Positions 1-5,689 of a stretch of DNA of 16,519 nt are shown piece after piece. Position 1 is the first letter of the stretch. Each line of letters opens with the position of its first letter. The notes beneath the pieces were generated by a model. The model was not told the origin of the DNA and did not search any database. It was given only the letters and a program-made list of their open reading frames with translations. Origin of the DNA: JAHILA01 sp035528175 (GTDB lineage Bacteria; Patescibacteriota; Minisyncoccia; RBG-13-40-8-A); assembly GCA_035528175.1 (NCBI GenBank), contig DATKZC010000005.1, forward strand, positions 1 to 16,519, in the 5' to 3' direction. Position numbers and translations under genes: made by a program.

Positions 1-854
1 CAAATGTGGATTTTTTGTTTTAATTCGTTAAGATTTTTAAACGTATTTCGTTCGTAAAACATCTCTTGATCTGTTCTGTGGCTACGTTCGACCTTGCCGT
101 TTTGCGCTGGCTTACCGGGATCAATCAGATAGTGGATAATGTTGTATTTCTGGCACAAAACATCAAGAGCGTGTAATCTCGGATTCATCGGATCAGAGCT
201 TTTAAGATAACCAATGTATCTATTCGTAAAATTAGAGCCATTATCGGTTTTAATTGCTCGGATCCTAAACAGTGCAACGCTTATCAGTTCTTCCAGAAAA
301 TCAATGGAATCAGTATTAGAGTAATTGTCGTAGATTTTTAGATATCTCCACCTACTGGAGCAATCAATGGCTGTAAATTGATAGTATTACTGATTCTCAA
401 TCAGATTCGGCACATACTTAACATCTATCTCGACTAACTCGCCACGCGTTAAAGAAACTTTGATATATTTATACTTTAATTTTCTAATTCTGTACTTTCT
501 GGTTAAGCCGTCTTTCTTAATGATTTTATGAATCGTATTTCTATGTAAAACAATATTTTCTTTTTCTAGTTTCCATTTTAGTTTTTTGGCGCATAATTTA
601 GTTTCTTTTCTTAATTCGATAATTCTTTCTTTAATTCTAATCGGTGTTTCGTTTGGATTTGTCTTTGGTCTGGTTGATTTAGATTCTAGTCCTTCGATTC
701 CGTATTTACGATAAGCAGACAACCATCTTTCTATGCTTCTTTGACTGTGTGGACACACTTTTACTGCGTCGATTAATTTAATTTCTTTGTTGTAGATGGG
801 CAATACCCATCTTAATCTCTCTTCTTTGATTGTTTTTGGCATATTTATACACAT
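1..854 (-). pseudogene. IS481-family transposase, interrupted by an in-frame TAA, incomplete at the left edge
   Basis: This is a DDE integrase-type transposase. The first 155 residues hold a helix-turn-helix region (about 15-60), a second helical DNA-binding region (about 65-135) and the start of the rve catalytic core with its first Asp (D144, in VEIDVKYVP). A TAA at 389-387 stops the frame after residue 155. Translation beyond it in the same frame continues the catalytic core without a gap: TAIDCSSRWRYLKIYD, then the second Asp in IKTDNGSNF, then the Glu in NGKVERSHR. The break is therefore one nonsense codon in an otherwise conserved gene, perhaps from CAA, AAA or GAA. The C-terminus lies off the left edge. 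The start at 854 sits 8 nt after a TATAAT box; an ATG at 842 is an alternative start. The product is probably inactive unless the stop is read through. Confidence 0.85.
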
Positions 855-862
855 ATACCGAG

Positions 863-891
863 ATTATATCGGTATCAGTAGAAACCGCCAA
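863..891 (-). promoter_or_regulatory. Transposase promoter embedded in the IS481 end
   Basis: On the minus strand TTGGCG (891-886), a 17-nt spacer and TATAAT (868-863) precede the ATG at 854 by 8 nt. The mRNA should be leaderless or nearly so. The -35 box lies in the conserved terminal sequence. Confidence 0.6.
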
Positions 892-917
892 ATGTCTGTG
901 GACATTACCGTCAGATA

Positions 918-946
918 TTGACAGATTTTTATATTGGGTGTATAAT
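918..946 (+). promoter_or_regulatory. Perfect sigma-70-type promoter of the first ORFan cassette
   Basis: TTGACA (918-923), a 17-nt spacer and TATAAT (941-946) match the consensus exactly. The -35 box is the reverse complement of TGTCAA, which starts the adjacent IS481 terminus. The expected start near 953 gives a leader of about 40 nt containing AAGGAGG. Confidence 0.85.
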
Positions 947-992
947 AGTGGTATAAGCCCTTAGATTCTAAAACTAAGGCAAGGAGGATTTC

Positions 993-1598
993 ATGGTGGA
1001 AAAGTTTTTAAAAAAGTTTAAGGTTGGAAGGGCTATGTTGACTTTCACTGGATTCATTGTCACTGAGAACAAGAACAAAAAAACGATTCAGCACCCCTGC
1101 AGTTCGGAATGGAGGCCATGGGATCGCGAAGACCATTTTGTATAAGCGCTCAACAGTGTTTCTATCGAAGGCGAACCTGGTCCCGGAGTATCAATCAAAG
1201 TCTTTGAAGCTTCTTTACCGGAGCACATGGTTTTGAAAGAGCTCAAGCCCGGATTCACGGATCCGAGCAAAAAACTCCGAGTCTGGAAGTATGGCGTCCC
1301 GATCACGATCTTCATCAACGGCGAGGCAAAGAAACAAGCCTGGACCATCTCCCACTGGAAAATGCCTTCTGGCCGGATCGTCTTCGATCTAGCCATGAAC
1401 GGAATGCAATGCGAACTCGAAAAACCGGCTGATGTCGAAGCCAAGGCCAACACCGTGGCGTACACGGACCCCAAACCCGCCAGCACCCCCTTCTACGTCC
1501 TGGACAGACTTAATCAGGACCAGAAGAATATCATCGCTGACCAGCAGTGCGACCACGGCACAGCCAAGAACGGAAACAGCAGACACCACAAGCTGTAA
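993..1598 (+). pseudogene. ORFan of unknown function, interrupted by an in-frame TAA
   Basis: I do not recognise this protein. The ATG at 993 follows AAGGAGG (981-987) by 5 nt, itself behind a consensus promoter. The frame runs 50 codons to TAA at 1143-1145, then continues open in the same frame to TAA at 1596-1598, for about 201 codons in all. Bases and codons are visibly GC-richer than in the neighbouring ftsH (many GTC, ATC, AAC, CTC, GGC codons), and this bias holds on both sides of the stop. That supports one ancestral gene broken by a nonsense mutation. The first part is basic, with a short hydrophobic stretch near residues 13-23. The second part is soluble-looking, with a KYGVPITIFINGEAKK segment and a polar His/Asn-rich tail. 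Composition suggests horizontal acquisition. Two separate products are possible: a GGAG lies 3 nt before the ATG at 1227, which is poor spacing. Confidence 0.6.
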
Positions 1599-1614
1599 GG
1601 AGGTAACAAGCACG

Positions 1615-1651
1615 ATGGCCACTCGTCAACACGAGAGTGGCCATTTTTTAT
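1615..1651 (+). terminator. Factor-independent terminator of the first ORFan
   Basis: The arms ATGGCCACTC (1615-1624) and GAGTGGCCAT (1635-1644) form a 10-bp stem, followed by TTTTTTA. It lies 16 nt after the stop codon and isolates the cassette from ftsH. Confidence 0.85.
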
Positions 1652-1662
1652 TATCTGTGAGT

Positions 1663-1690
1663 TTGAATTTTTTCAAAATTGTGTTATGAT
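1663..1690 (+). promoter_or_regulatory. ftsH promoter, predicted leaderless
   Basis: TTGAAT (1663-1668), a 16-nt spacer and TATGAT (1685-1690) place the transcription start at about 1697. The ATG that begins the FtsH membrane segment is at 1698. No Shine-Dalgarno is present. Confidence 0.6.
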
Positions 1691-1697
1691 AATATTT

Positions 1698-3512
1698 ATG
1701 AAAACTTTTATCAAAAACTTATTAATAGCGTTTTTTGTCCTACTTATAATCTCGGGAGTTTTTACTGTCTATAATTCCTCATTTACCTCAGTGGAAACAA
1801 TTCCTTTAAATCAAGTAGTTTCTTTAATTAATGAAGACAAAGTAGTAAAAATAACTATCCAGTCTGATAAATTAGAAATCTTGCTTAAAGATGAAACTAA
1901 AAAACTAAGCCAGAAAGAAGGGGAAGCCGGGCTTAGCGAATCTTTGAAAAATTTAGGCGTTGATGCTGATAAATTAAAAGGGGTTGCACTTGAAATAAAA
2001 GATGAATCGGGTATTATGTATTGGATTGAAAATCTTTTACCGTTTCTTCTGCCTTTTCTCTTAATTGGGATATTTATATGGATTATGTTCCGCCAGGCGC
2101 AAAAAGGCCAAACTCAAGCATTATCTTTCGGCAAATCAAATGCTAAAATGAATGAACCGGAAAAAGGAAAGAAAATTACTTTTAAAGATGTGGCTGGAAT
2201 TAGGGAGGCAAAGGAAGAATTAAAAGAAATTGTTGAATTCTTAAAATTTCCCAAGAAATTCACCGATATCGGAGCCAGAATTCCAAGAGGAGTACTTTTA
2301 ATGGGCCCTCCGGGATGCGGAAAAACTTTATTGGCCAGGGCAACAGCAGGTGAAAGTAACGTCCCCTTTTTCCATATTTCCGGCTCGGAATTCGTAGAAA
2401 TGTTTGTTGGTGTCGGCGCTTCAAGAGTCAGAGATTTATTTCAAACAGCAAAAAAACACGCGCCAGCAATTATATTTATTGATGAAATTGACGCTGTTGG
2501 CAGACATAGAGGCGCAGGATTGGGTGGAGGACATGACGAAAGAGAACAAACATTAAACCAAATTCTGGTTGAGATGGATGGATTTGATAATAATACAAAT
2601 CTGATTGTTATGGCAGCTACTAACCGACCTGATATTTTGGATCCGGCCCTATTAAGGCCAGGGAGATTTGACCGCAGGGTTATCTTGGATATGCCGGATA
2701 TTAATGAACGCGAAGATATTTTGAAAATCCACGCAAAGAATAAAAAACTGGCTAATAATGTTAATATCAGACAATTGGCAGAAAGAACTCCTGGATTTTC
2801 CGGGGCAGACCTCGCTAATTTGGTTAACGAATCCGCCTTACTTGCAGCCAGAAAAAATCAAAAAACAATAGCGCAAATAGATTTAGCGAATTCAATTGAA
2901 AAAGTTTTATTGGGTCCGGAAAGAAAAAGCCATATTTTAACAAAGAAAGAAAAGGAGATTGCCGCCTATCACGAAGCAGGACACGCCTTGATTAATGCGA
3001 GTTTAAAACATACTGACCCAGTACATAAGGTCTCGATTATCTCTCGAGGCAGGGCAGCTGGATATACCCTAAAACTTCCATCAGAAGACAAACATTTAAG
3101 AAGTAAATCAGAATTCGTGGATGAACTAGCAGTATTATTAGGCGGTTATTGCGCTGAAAAATTAATTTTTAATGAACTGACCACTGGCGCATCAAATGAT
3201 TTGAAAATAGCTTTTGAATTGGCAAGGGATTTGGTTACTAAATATGGAATGTCTGAAAAACTGGGACCAGTGAGTTTTGGAGGCCACGAAGAATTAGTAT
3301 TTCTTGGAAGGGAAATTTCCGAAGGCAGGAATTTTTCGGAAAAAATAGCTTCGGAAATTGATGAAGAAGTAAAGAAATTCATTCGCGATGCTGAAAATGT
3401 TGCCAACAAAACATTAAAAGCCAAAAAGTCAAAACTCGCATTGATTGCCAAAGAATTAATTACAAAAGAAACCATCGAAAAAAAAGAATTTGAGGCGCTC
3501 ATGGCAAAATAA
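1698..3512 (+). CDS. ftsH: ATP-dependent zinc metalloprotease FtsH
   Basis: FtsH is the membrane-anchored AAA+ protease that degrades misfolded and regulatory membrane and cytosolic proteins as a hexamer. At 604 residues it is of normal family length. In order it has a first transmembrane helix (about 7-26), a small extracytoplasmic domain (about 30-105), a second transmembrane helix (about 110-131), the AAA+ module with Walker A GPPGCGKT (from 203) and Walker B IIFIDEID, arginine-finger region LRPGRFDRR, and the M41 peptidase domain with zinc motif HEAGH (from H425). I chose the ATG at 1698 over an in-frame ATG at 1686 because the earlier codon overlaps the -10 box and this start directly precedes the membrane helix. 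It leads a rightward block, and tRNA-Ile begins 6 nt after its stop. All key residues are present. Confidence 0.97.
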   Translation: MKTFIKNLLIAFFVLLIISGVFTVYNSSFTSVETIPLNQVVSLINEDKVVKITIQSDKLEILLKDETKKLSQKEGEAGLSESLKNLGVDADKLKGVALEIKDESGIMYWIENLLPFLLPFLLIGIFIWIMFRQAQKGQTQALSFGKSNAKMNEPEKGKKITFKDVAGIREAKEELKEIVEFLKFPKKFTDIGARIPRGVLLMGPPGCGKTLLARATAGESNVPFFHISGSEFVEMFVGVGASRVRDLFQTAKKHAPAIIFIDEIDAVGRHRGAGLGGGHDEREQTLNQILVEMDGFDNNTNLIVMAATNRPDILDPALLRPGRFDRRVILDMPDINEREDILKIHAKNKKLANNVNIRQLAERTPGFSGADLANLVNESALLAARKNQKTIAQIDLANSIEKVLLGPERKSHILTKKEKEIAAYHEAGHALINASLKHTDPVHKVSIISRGRAAGYTLKLPSEDKHLRSKSEFVDELAVLLGGYCAEKLIFNELTTGASNDLKIAFELARDLVTKYGMSEKLGPVSFGGHEELVFLGREISEGRNFSEKIASEIDEEVKKFIRDAENVANKTLKAKKSKLALIAKELITKETIEKKEFEALMAK

Positions 3513-3518
3513 CGACTT

Positions 3519-3592
3519 GCGCATGTAGCTCAGTTGGTTAGAGCACGGCTCTTATAAAGCCGGGGTCCTTGGTTCAAGTCCAAGCATGCGCA
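3519..3592 (+). tRNA. tRNA-Ile(UAU)
   Basis: Acceptor arms GCGCATG and CATGCGC pair fully. The anticodon stem CGGCT/AGCCG closes the loop CTTATAA, giving anticodon UAU. The T-loop is TTCAAGT and the discriminator is A, with no encoded CCA. A UAU anticodon reads AUA directly, without the lysidine modification needed by the usual CAU-anticodon tRNA. Confidence 0.9.
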
Positions 3593-3605
3593 TTTACTTA
3601 AAAAC

Positions 3606-3677
3606 GGGCGCGTAGTTCAGTGGTAGAACGCTACATTGACATTGTAGAGATCAGAGGTTCGATCCCTCTCGCGCCCA
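3606..3677 (+). tRNA. tRNA-Val(GAC)
   Basis: Acceptor GGGCGCG/CGCGCCC, anticodon stem CTACA/TGTAG with loop TTGACAT (anticodon GAC), T-loop TTCGATC, discriminator A, no CCA. It lies 13 nt after tRNA-Ile and 41 nt before the pseudouridine synthase gene. Confidence 0.95.
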
Positions 3678-3718
3678 TCCCGAAAAAAATTTATAAATAA
3701 AATTTAACGGGATAAACC

Positions 3719-4387
3719 ATGGATATAAAAATAATTTATGAAAATAATGATGTGGTTGTGATAGACAAACCAGCAGGATTATTGGTTCATCCCTCGACTA
3801 CACTCGAGATAAATCCAGTAGAAAAGAATACGTTAATCGATATTTTGAAAAACAAATATCCCAAAGCACAATTGGTGCATCGATTGGATCAAAACACTTC
3901 TGGCGTAATAGTTGCAGCAAAAAATGAAAAAGCGTATGAATTCCTGAAAAACCAATTTTTAAATAGGACTATTAAGAAAAAATATCTTGCCTTGGTCCAT
4001 GGAATTTTAAAAGATAAAAAAGGCATAATCGTTAAAACAATTTCCAAATCCAGAAAACGCGGAGGAAGCCAAACAACAGCGCCAATCGGGAAAACAAGAG
4101 AAGCAATTACCAGATATGAAGTAATAAAAGAATTTCCTGATTATTCTTTACTAGAAATTTCTCCTGAAACCGGCCGCACCCACCAAATTAGAGTCCATCT
4201 CGCTTCAATCGGTCACCCGATTGCTGGCGATGAAAAATATAAATTCAAAAGGCGAAAAACAATCAAGGGATTAAATCGCCAATTTCTACATGCTAAATAT
4301 TTAAAACTTTCTCTGCTTGACGGAGGAATAAAAGAGTTTTATTCTGAATTACCAGAAGAACTAAGTAAAATATTAAAAAAACTATGA
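3719..4387 (+). CDS. RluA-family RNA pseudouridine synthase
   Basis: The enzyme isomerises specific uridines to pseudouridine in rRNA or tRNA. The catalytic signature LVHRLDQNTSG holds the nucleophilic Asp (D57). Family motif GRTHQIRVHLA follows near residue 152, and IGHPIAGDEKY comes next. At 222 residues it is shorter than RluC or RluD because it begins at the catalytic domain and lacks an N-terminal S4 RNA-binding domain, so the exact target uridine cannot be named. Its stop overlaps the rplS start as ATGA, implying translational coupling, and it lies downstream of two tRNAs. No good Shine-Dalgarno precedes the ATG. The family call is secure; the subfamily is not. Confidence 0.93.
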   Translation: MDIKIIYENNDVVVIDKPAGLLVHPSTTLEINPVEKNTLIDILKNKYPKAQLVHRLDQNTSGVIVAAKNEKAYEFLKNQFLNRTIKKKYLALVHGILKDKKGIIVKTISKSRKRGGSQTTAPIGKTREAITRYEVIKEFPDYSLLEISPETGRTHQIRVHLASIGHPIAGDEKYKFKRRKTIKGLNRQFLHAKYLKLSLLDGGIKEFYSELPEELSKILKKL

Positions 4388-4746
4388 CAAACAAATTAGA
4401 TGCATTTACTAAAAAATGTTTGAAAACCGATGTCCCGGAAATAAAATCCGGAGATATTGTTCGCGTTCACGTAAGGCTTGCAGAAAAAACAAAAGCAGGC
4501 GGAGACAAAACTCAGGCATTTGAAGGTTTGGTAATCGCCAAAAAGCACGGCAAAAGAATGGAAGGAACATTTACAGTAAGGAAAATTTCCGAGGGAGTCG
4601 GAGTGGAAAAGATCTTCCCTCTGCATTGCCCGTCAATTGTCAAAATTGATGTCCTGAAGCATTCAAAAGTCAGGCGCGCCAAACTTTATTATATGAGGCA
4701 AAGAACTGGCAAGAAAGCCAAGATGCGTTCCGAGATTGCTGTATAA
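4384..4746 (+). CDS. rplS: 50S ribosomal protein L19
   Basis: L19 sits at the 30S-50S interface of the ribosome. The 120-residue product has the family features in order: an acidic-to-basic N-terminus with VPEIKSGDIVRVHVR, the QAFEGLVIAKKHG strand pair, the TVRKISEGVGVEKIFPLH core, and a basic tail with VRRAKLYYMRQRTGKKAK. Length is normal for the family. The start overlaps the stop of the pseudouridine synthase gene (ATGA), and tRNA-Leu begins 4 nt after the stop. In many bacteria rplS follows rpsP, rimM and trmD; that context is absent here. Confidence 0.97.
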   Translation: MTNKLDAFTKKCLKTDVPEIKSGDIVRVHVRLAEKTKAGGDKTQAFEGLVIAKKHGKRMEGTFTVRKISEGVGVEKIFPLHCPSIVKIDVLKHSKVRRAKLYYMRQRTGKKAKMRSEIAV

Positions 4747-4750
4747 TCTC

Positions 4751-4834
4751 GCGCGGGTGCTGTAATTGGTAGCCAGGCTAGCCTAAGGAGCTAGTGGGAA
4801 TTATCCCGTGGAGGTTCGAGTCCTCTCCCGCGCA
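4751..4834 (+). tRNA. tRNA-Leu(AAG)
   Basis: This is a class II tRNA: acceptor GCGCGGG/CCCGCGC, D-stem CTG/CAG, anticodon stem CTAGC/GCTAG with loop CTAAGGA (U33, anticodon AAG), a long variable arm GGGA-ATTA-TCCC, T-loop TTCGAGT, discriminator A and no CCA. Adenosine at position 34 is unusual for bacteria outside tRNA-Arg(ACG). It starts 4 nt after the rplS stop. Confidence 0.9.
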
Positions 4835-4844
4835 TTTGTATTAT

Positions 4845-4881
4845 AAAAAAATCCTCGACAAAATTGTCGATGATTTTTTAT
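4845..4881. terminator. Bidirectional terminator between convergent blocks
   Basis: A stem formed around TCGACA (4854-4859) and TGTCGA (4865-4870) is flanked by A-run and T-run on opposite sides. It can therefore end both the rplS/tRNA-Leu transcript and the leftward tRNA cluster. Confidence 0.8.
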
Positions 4882-4886
4882 TTTGG

Positions 4887-4903
4887 AGCGAGTTTACCTC
4901 GCT
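4887..4903. other. Small hairpin downstream of tRNA-Gly
   Basis: AGCGAG-TTTAC-CTCGCT forms a 6-bp stem with a 5-nt loop, 7 nt beyond the tRNA-Gly 3' end. It resembles the hairpin at 9145-9161 in stem size and loop. It has no T-run, so a processing or 3'-end role is possible. Confidence 0.45.
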
Positions 4904-4910
4904 GAGTCGA

Positions 4911-4982
4911 AGCGGGCGAGCGGAATCGAACCGCCATCTCGTCCTTGGCAAGGACGTATAATAACCACTATACCACGCCCGC
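4911..4982 (-). tRNA. tRNA-Gly(GCC)
   Basis: Acceptor GCGGGCG/CGCCCGC, anticodon stem CGTCC/GGACG with loop TTGCCAA (GCC), T-loop TTCGATT, discriminator U as expected for bacterial tRNA-Gly, no CCA. It is last in the leftward tRNA cluster. Confidence 0.95.
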
Positions 4983-4991
4983 ATTTCCAAT

Positions 4992-5063
4992 TGCCTGGGG
5001 GCAGGATCGAACTGCCGACACCAGCTTTTTCAGAGCTGTGCTCTACCACTGAGCTACCCAGGC
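4992..5063 (-). tRNA. tRNA-Phe(GAA)
   Basis: Acceptor GCCTGGG/CCCAGGC, anticodon stem CAGCT/AGCTG with loop CTGAAAA (GAA), T-loop TTCGATC, discriminator A, no CCA. Confidence 0.95.
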
Positions 5064-5101
5064 ATATTTTTTATTCTAACAGAATTTTATTTTTTTCAAT
5101 G

Positions 5102-5173
5102 AGGCCAGGATGGGAATTGCACCCATGTATAAAGGTTTTGCAGACCTTTGCCTTACTGCTTGGCTACCTGGCC
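5102..5173 (-). tRNA. tRNA-Cys(GCA)
   Basis: Acceptor GGCCAGG/CCTGGCC, anticodon stem AAGGT/ACCTT with loop CTGCAAA (GCA), discriminator U as expected for Cys, no CCA. The D-loop reads AAGCAGTAA rather than the usual ...GG..., and the T-loop reads TGCAATT, with G at position 55. The same double change occurs in tRNA-Ala at 9067. Confidence 0.93.
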
Positions 5174-5191
5174 AATGTTTGCCCGGTTAAA

Positions 5192-5262
5192 TGGGCGATT
5201 AGGGAATCGAACCCCATCCTCTTCGATGTAAACGAAGCGTTCTACCAGTGAACTAATCGCCC
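5192..5262 (-). tRNA. tRNA-Val(UAC)
   Basis: Acceptor GGGCGAT/ATCGCCC, anticodon stem CTTCG/CGAAG with loop TTTACAT (UAC), T-loop TTCGATT, discriminator A, no CCA. With tRNA-Val(GAC) at 3606 it covers all Val codons. Confidence 0.95.
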
Positions 5263-5270
5263 TTTAAAAA

Positions 5271-5352
5271 TGGGCGAGGAGGGAGTCGAACCCTCATGAG
5301 CAAAGCTCGCAACATTTTAAGTGTTGTGCGTATACCATTCCGCCACTCGCCC
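5271..5352 (-). tRNA. tRNA-Leu(UAA)
   Basis: Class II tRNA: acceptor GGGCGAG/CTCGCCC, anticodon stem CAACA/TGTTG with loop CTTAAAA (UAA), variable arm GAGC-TTT-GCTC, T-loop TTCGACT, discriminator A, no CCA. It begins 4 nt after the rbfA stop. Confidence 0.95.
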
Positions 5353-5356
5353 GCAT

Positions 5357-5689
5357 TTAATTTTTTAAATTTTTAAAAATTCTTTCTACTCTGCCTGCTC
5401 TTTCTTCGGTTTTATCTAATACAAATCTTATTCTCGGAACAAATTTTATTTTAATTACTCTGTTTAAAATTCTCTGCAAATTAGGCAATTGTTTTTTTAA
5501 AATTTTTAAAGCTTCTTCAGAATACTTGAAAGGAAATACACTTACTTTTATTCTGGCATATTTTAAATCTTTTGAAGTATCAACTCTCTGTACGGTGATT
5601 AAAATATCTTTAATAAAAATTTCTTTTTGCAGTATTTCCGCAATTTTCTGCTGTATTAAGCTATTTACTCTACTGATTCTATCTTTCAT
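5357..5689 (-). CDS. rbfA: Ribosome-binding factor A
   Basis: RbfA is a small KH-type protein that binds the immature 30S subunit and helps 16S rRNA 5'-end maturation. The 110-residue product starts MKDRISRVNSLIQQKIAEILQ, the usual N-terminal helix. It then has the strand-helix KH-like core (DLKYARIKVSVFPF, EEALKILKKQLPNLQRILNRVIK) and ends with the family-typical PRIRFVLDKTEERAGRVERI. The start codon overlaps the infB stop (ATGA), indicating coupling, and an infB-rbfA pair is a widely conserved order. tRNA-Leu follows 4 nt after the stop. Length is normal for a minimal RbfA. Confidence 0.93.
   Translation of the reverse strand: MKDRISRVNSLIQQKIAEILQKEIFIKDILITVQRVDTSKDLKYARIKVSVFPFKYSEEALKILKKQLPNLQRILNRVIKIKFVPRIRFVLDKTEERAGRVERIFKNLKN

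Larger units (their letters stand above)
1..923 (-). mobile_element. IS481-family insertion sequence, partial, running off the left edge
   Basis: The transposase reads leftward and its upstream end lies in this window. Read inward on the minus strand, the terminus contains GGTAATGTCCACAGACATTT (895-910 region), then TTGGCGG. A near copy occurs at 12563-12586. I place the outer boundary at 923 because the sequence there begins TGTCAA, as does the terminus of the second IS481-type element at 16369. A boundary at 904, where the minus strand reads TGTCCACAG, is the alternative. No target duplication can be tested because the other end is outside the window. Confidence 0.7.

Noticed and set aside
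387..1145. Reassignment of TAA as a sense codon
   Set aside because: ftsH and other intact genes end at TAA in the expected place, so the two in-frame TAA codons are better read as mutations.
1088..1486. 132-codon frame on the minus strand
   Set aside because: It is a shadow of the GC-rich ORFan; no ribosome site or promoter, and the plus-strand codon bias is clear.
1615..1689. 24-codon frame behind an AAGGAGG at 1597-1603
   Set aside because: It starts in the terminator stem and runs through it. A leader peptide is possible but unsupported.
1686..1697. Earlier ftsH start codon
   Set aside because: It lies within the -10 box; the ATG at 1698 fits the promoter and the membrane segment.
4883..5251. 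Open frame of 122 codons on the plus strand across the tRNA cluster
   Set aside because: It is antisense to tRNA-Gly, Phe, Cys and Val; such frames over reverse-strand tRNAs are a common annotation artefact.
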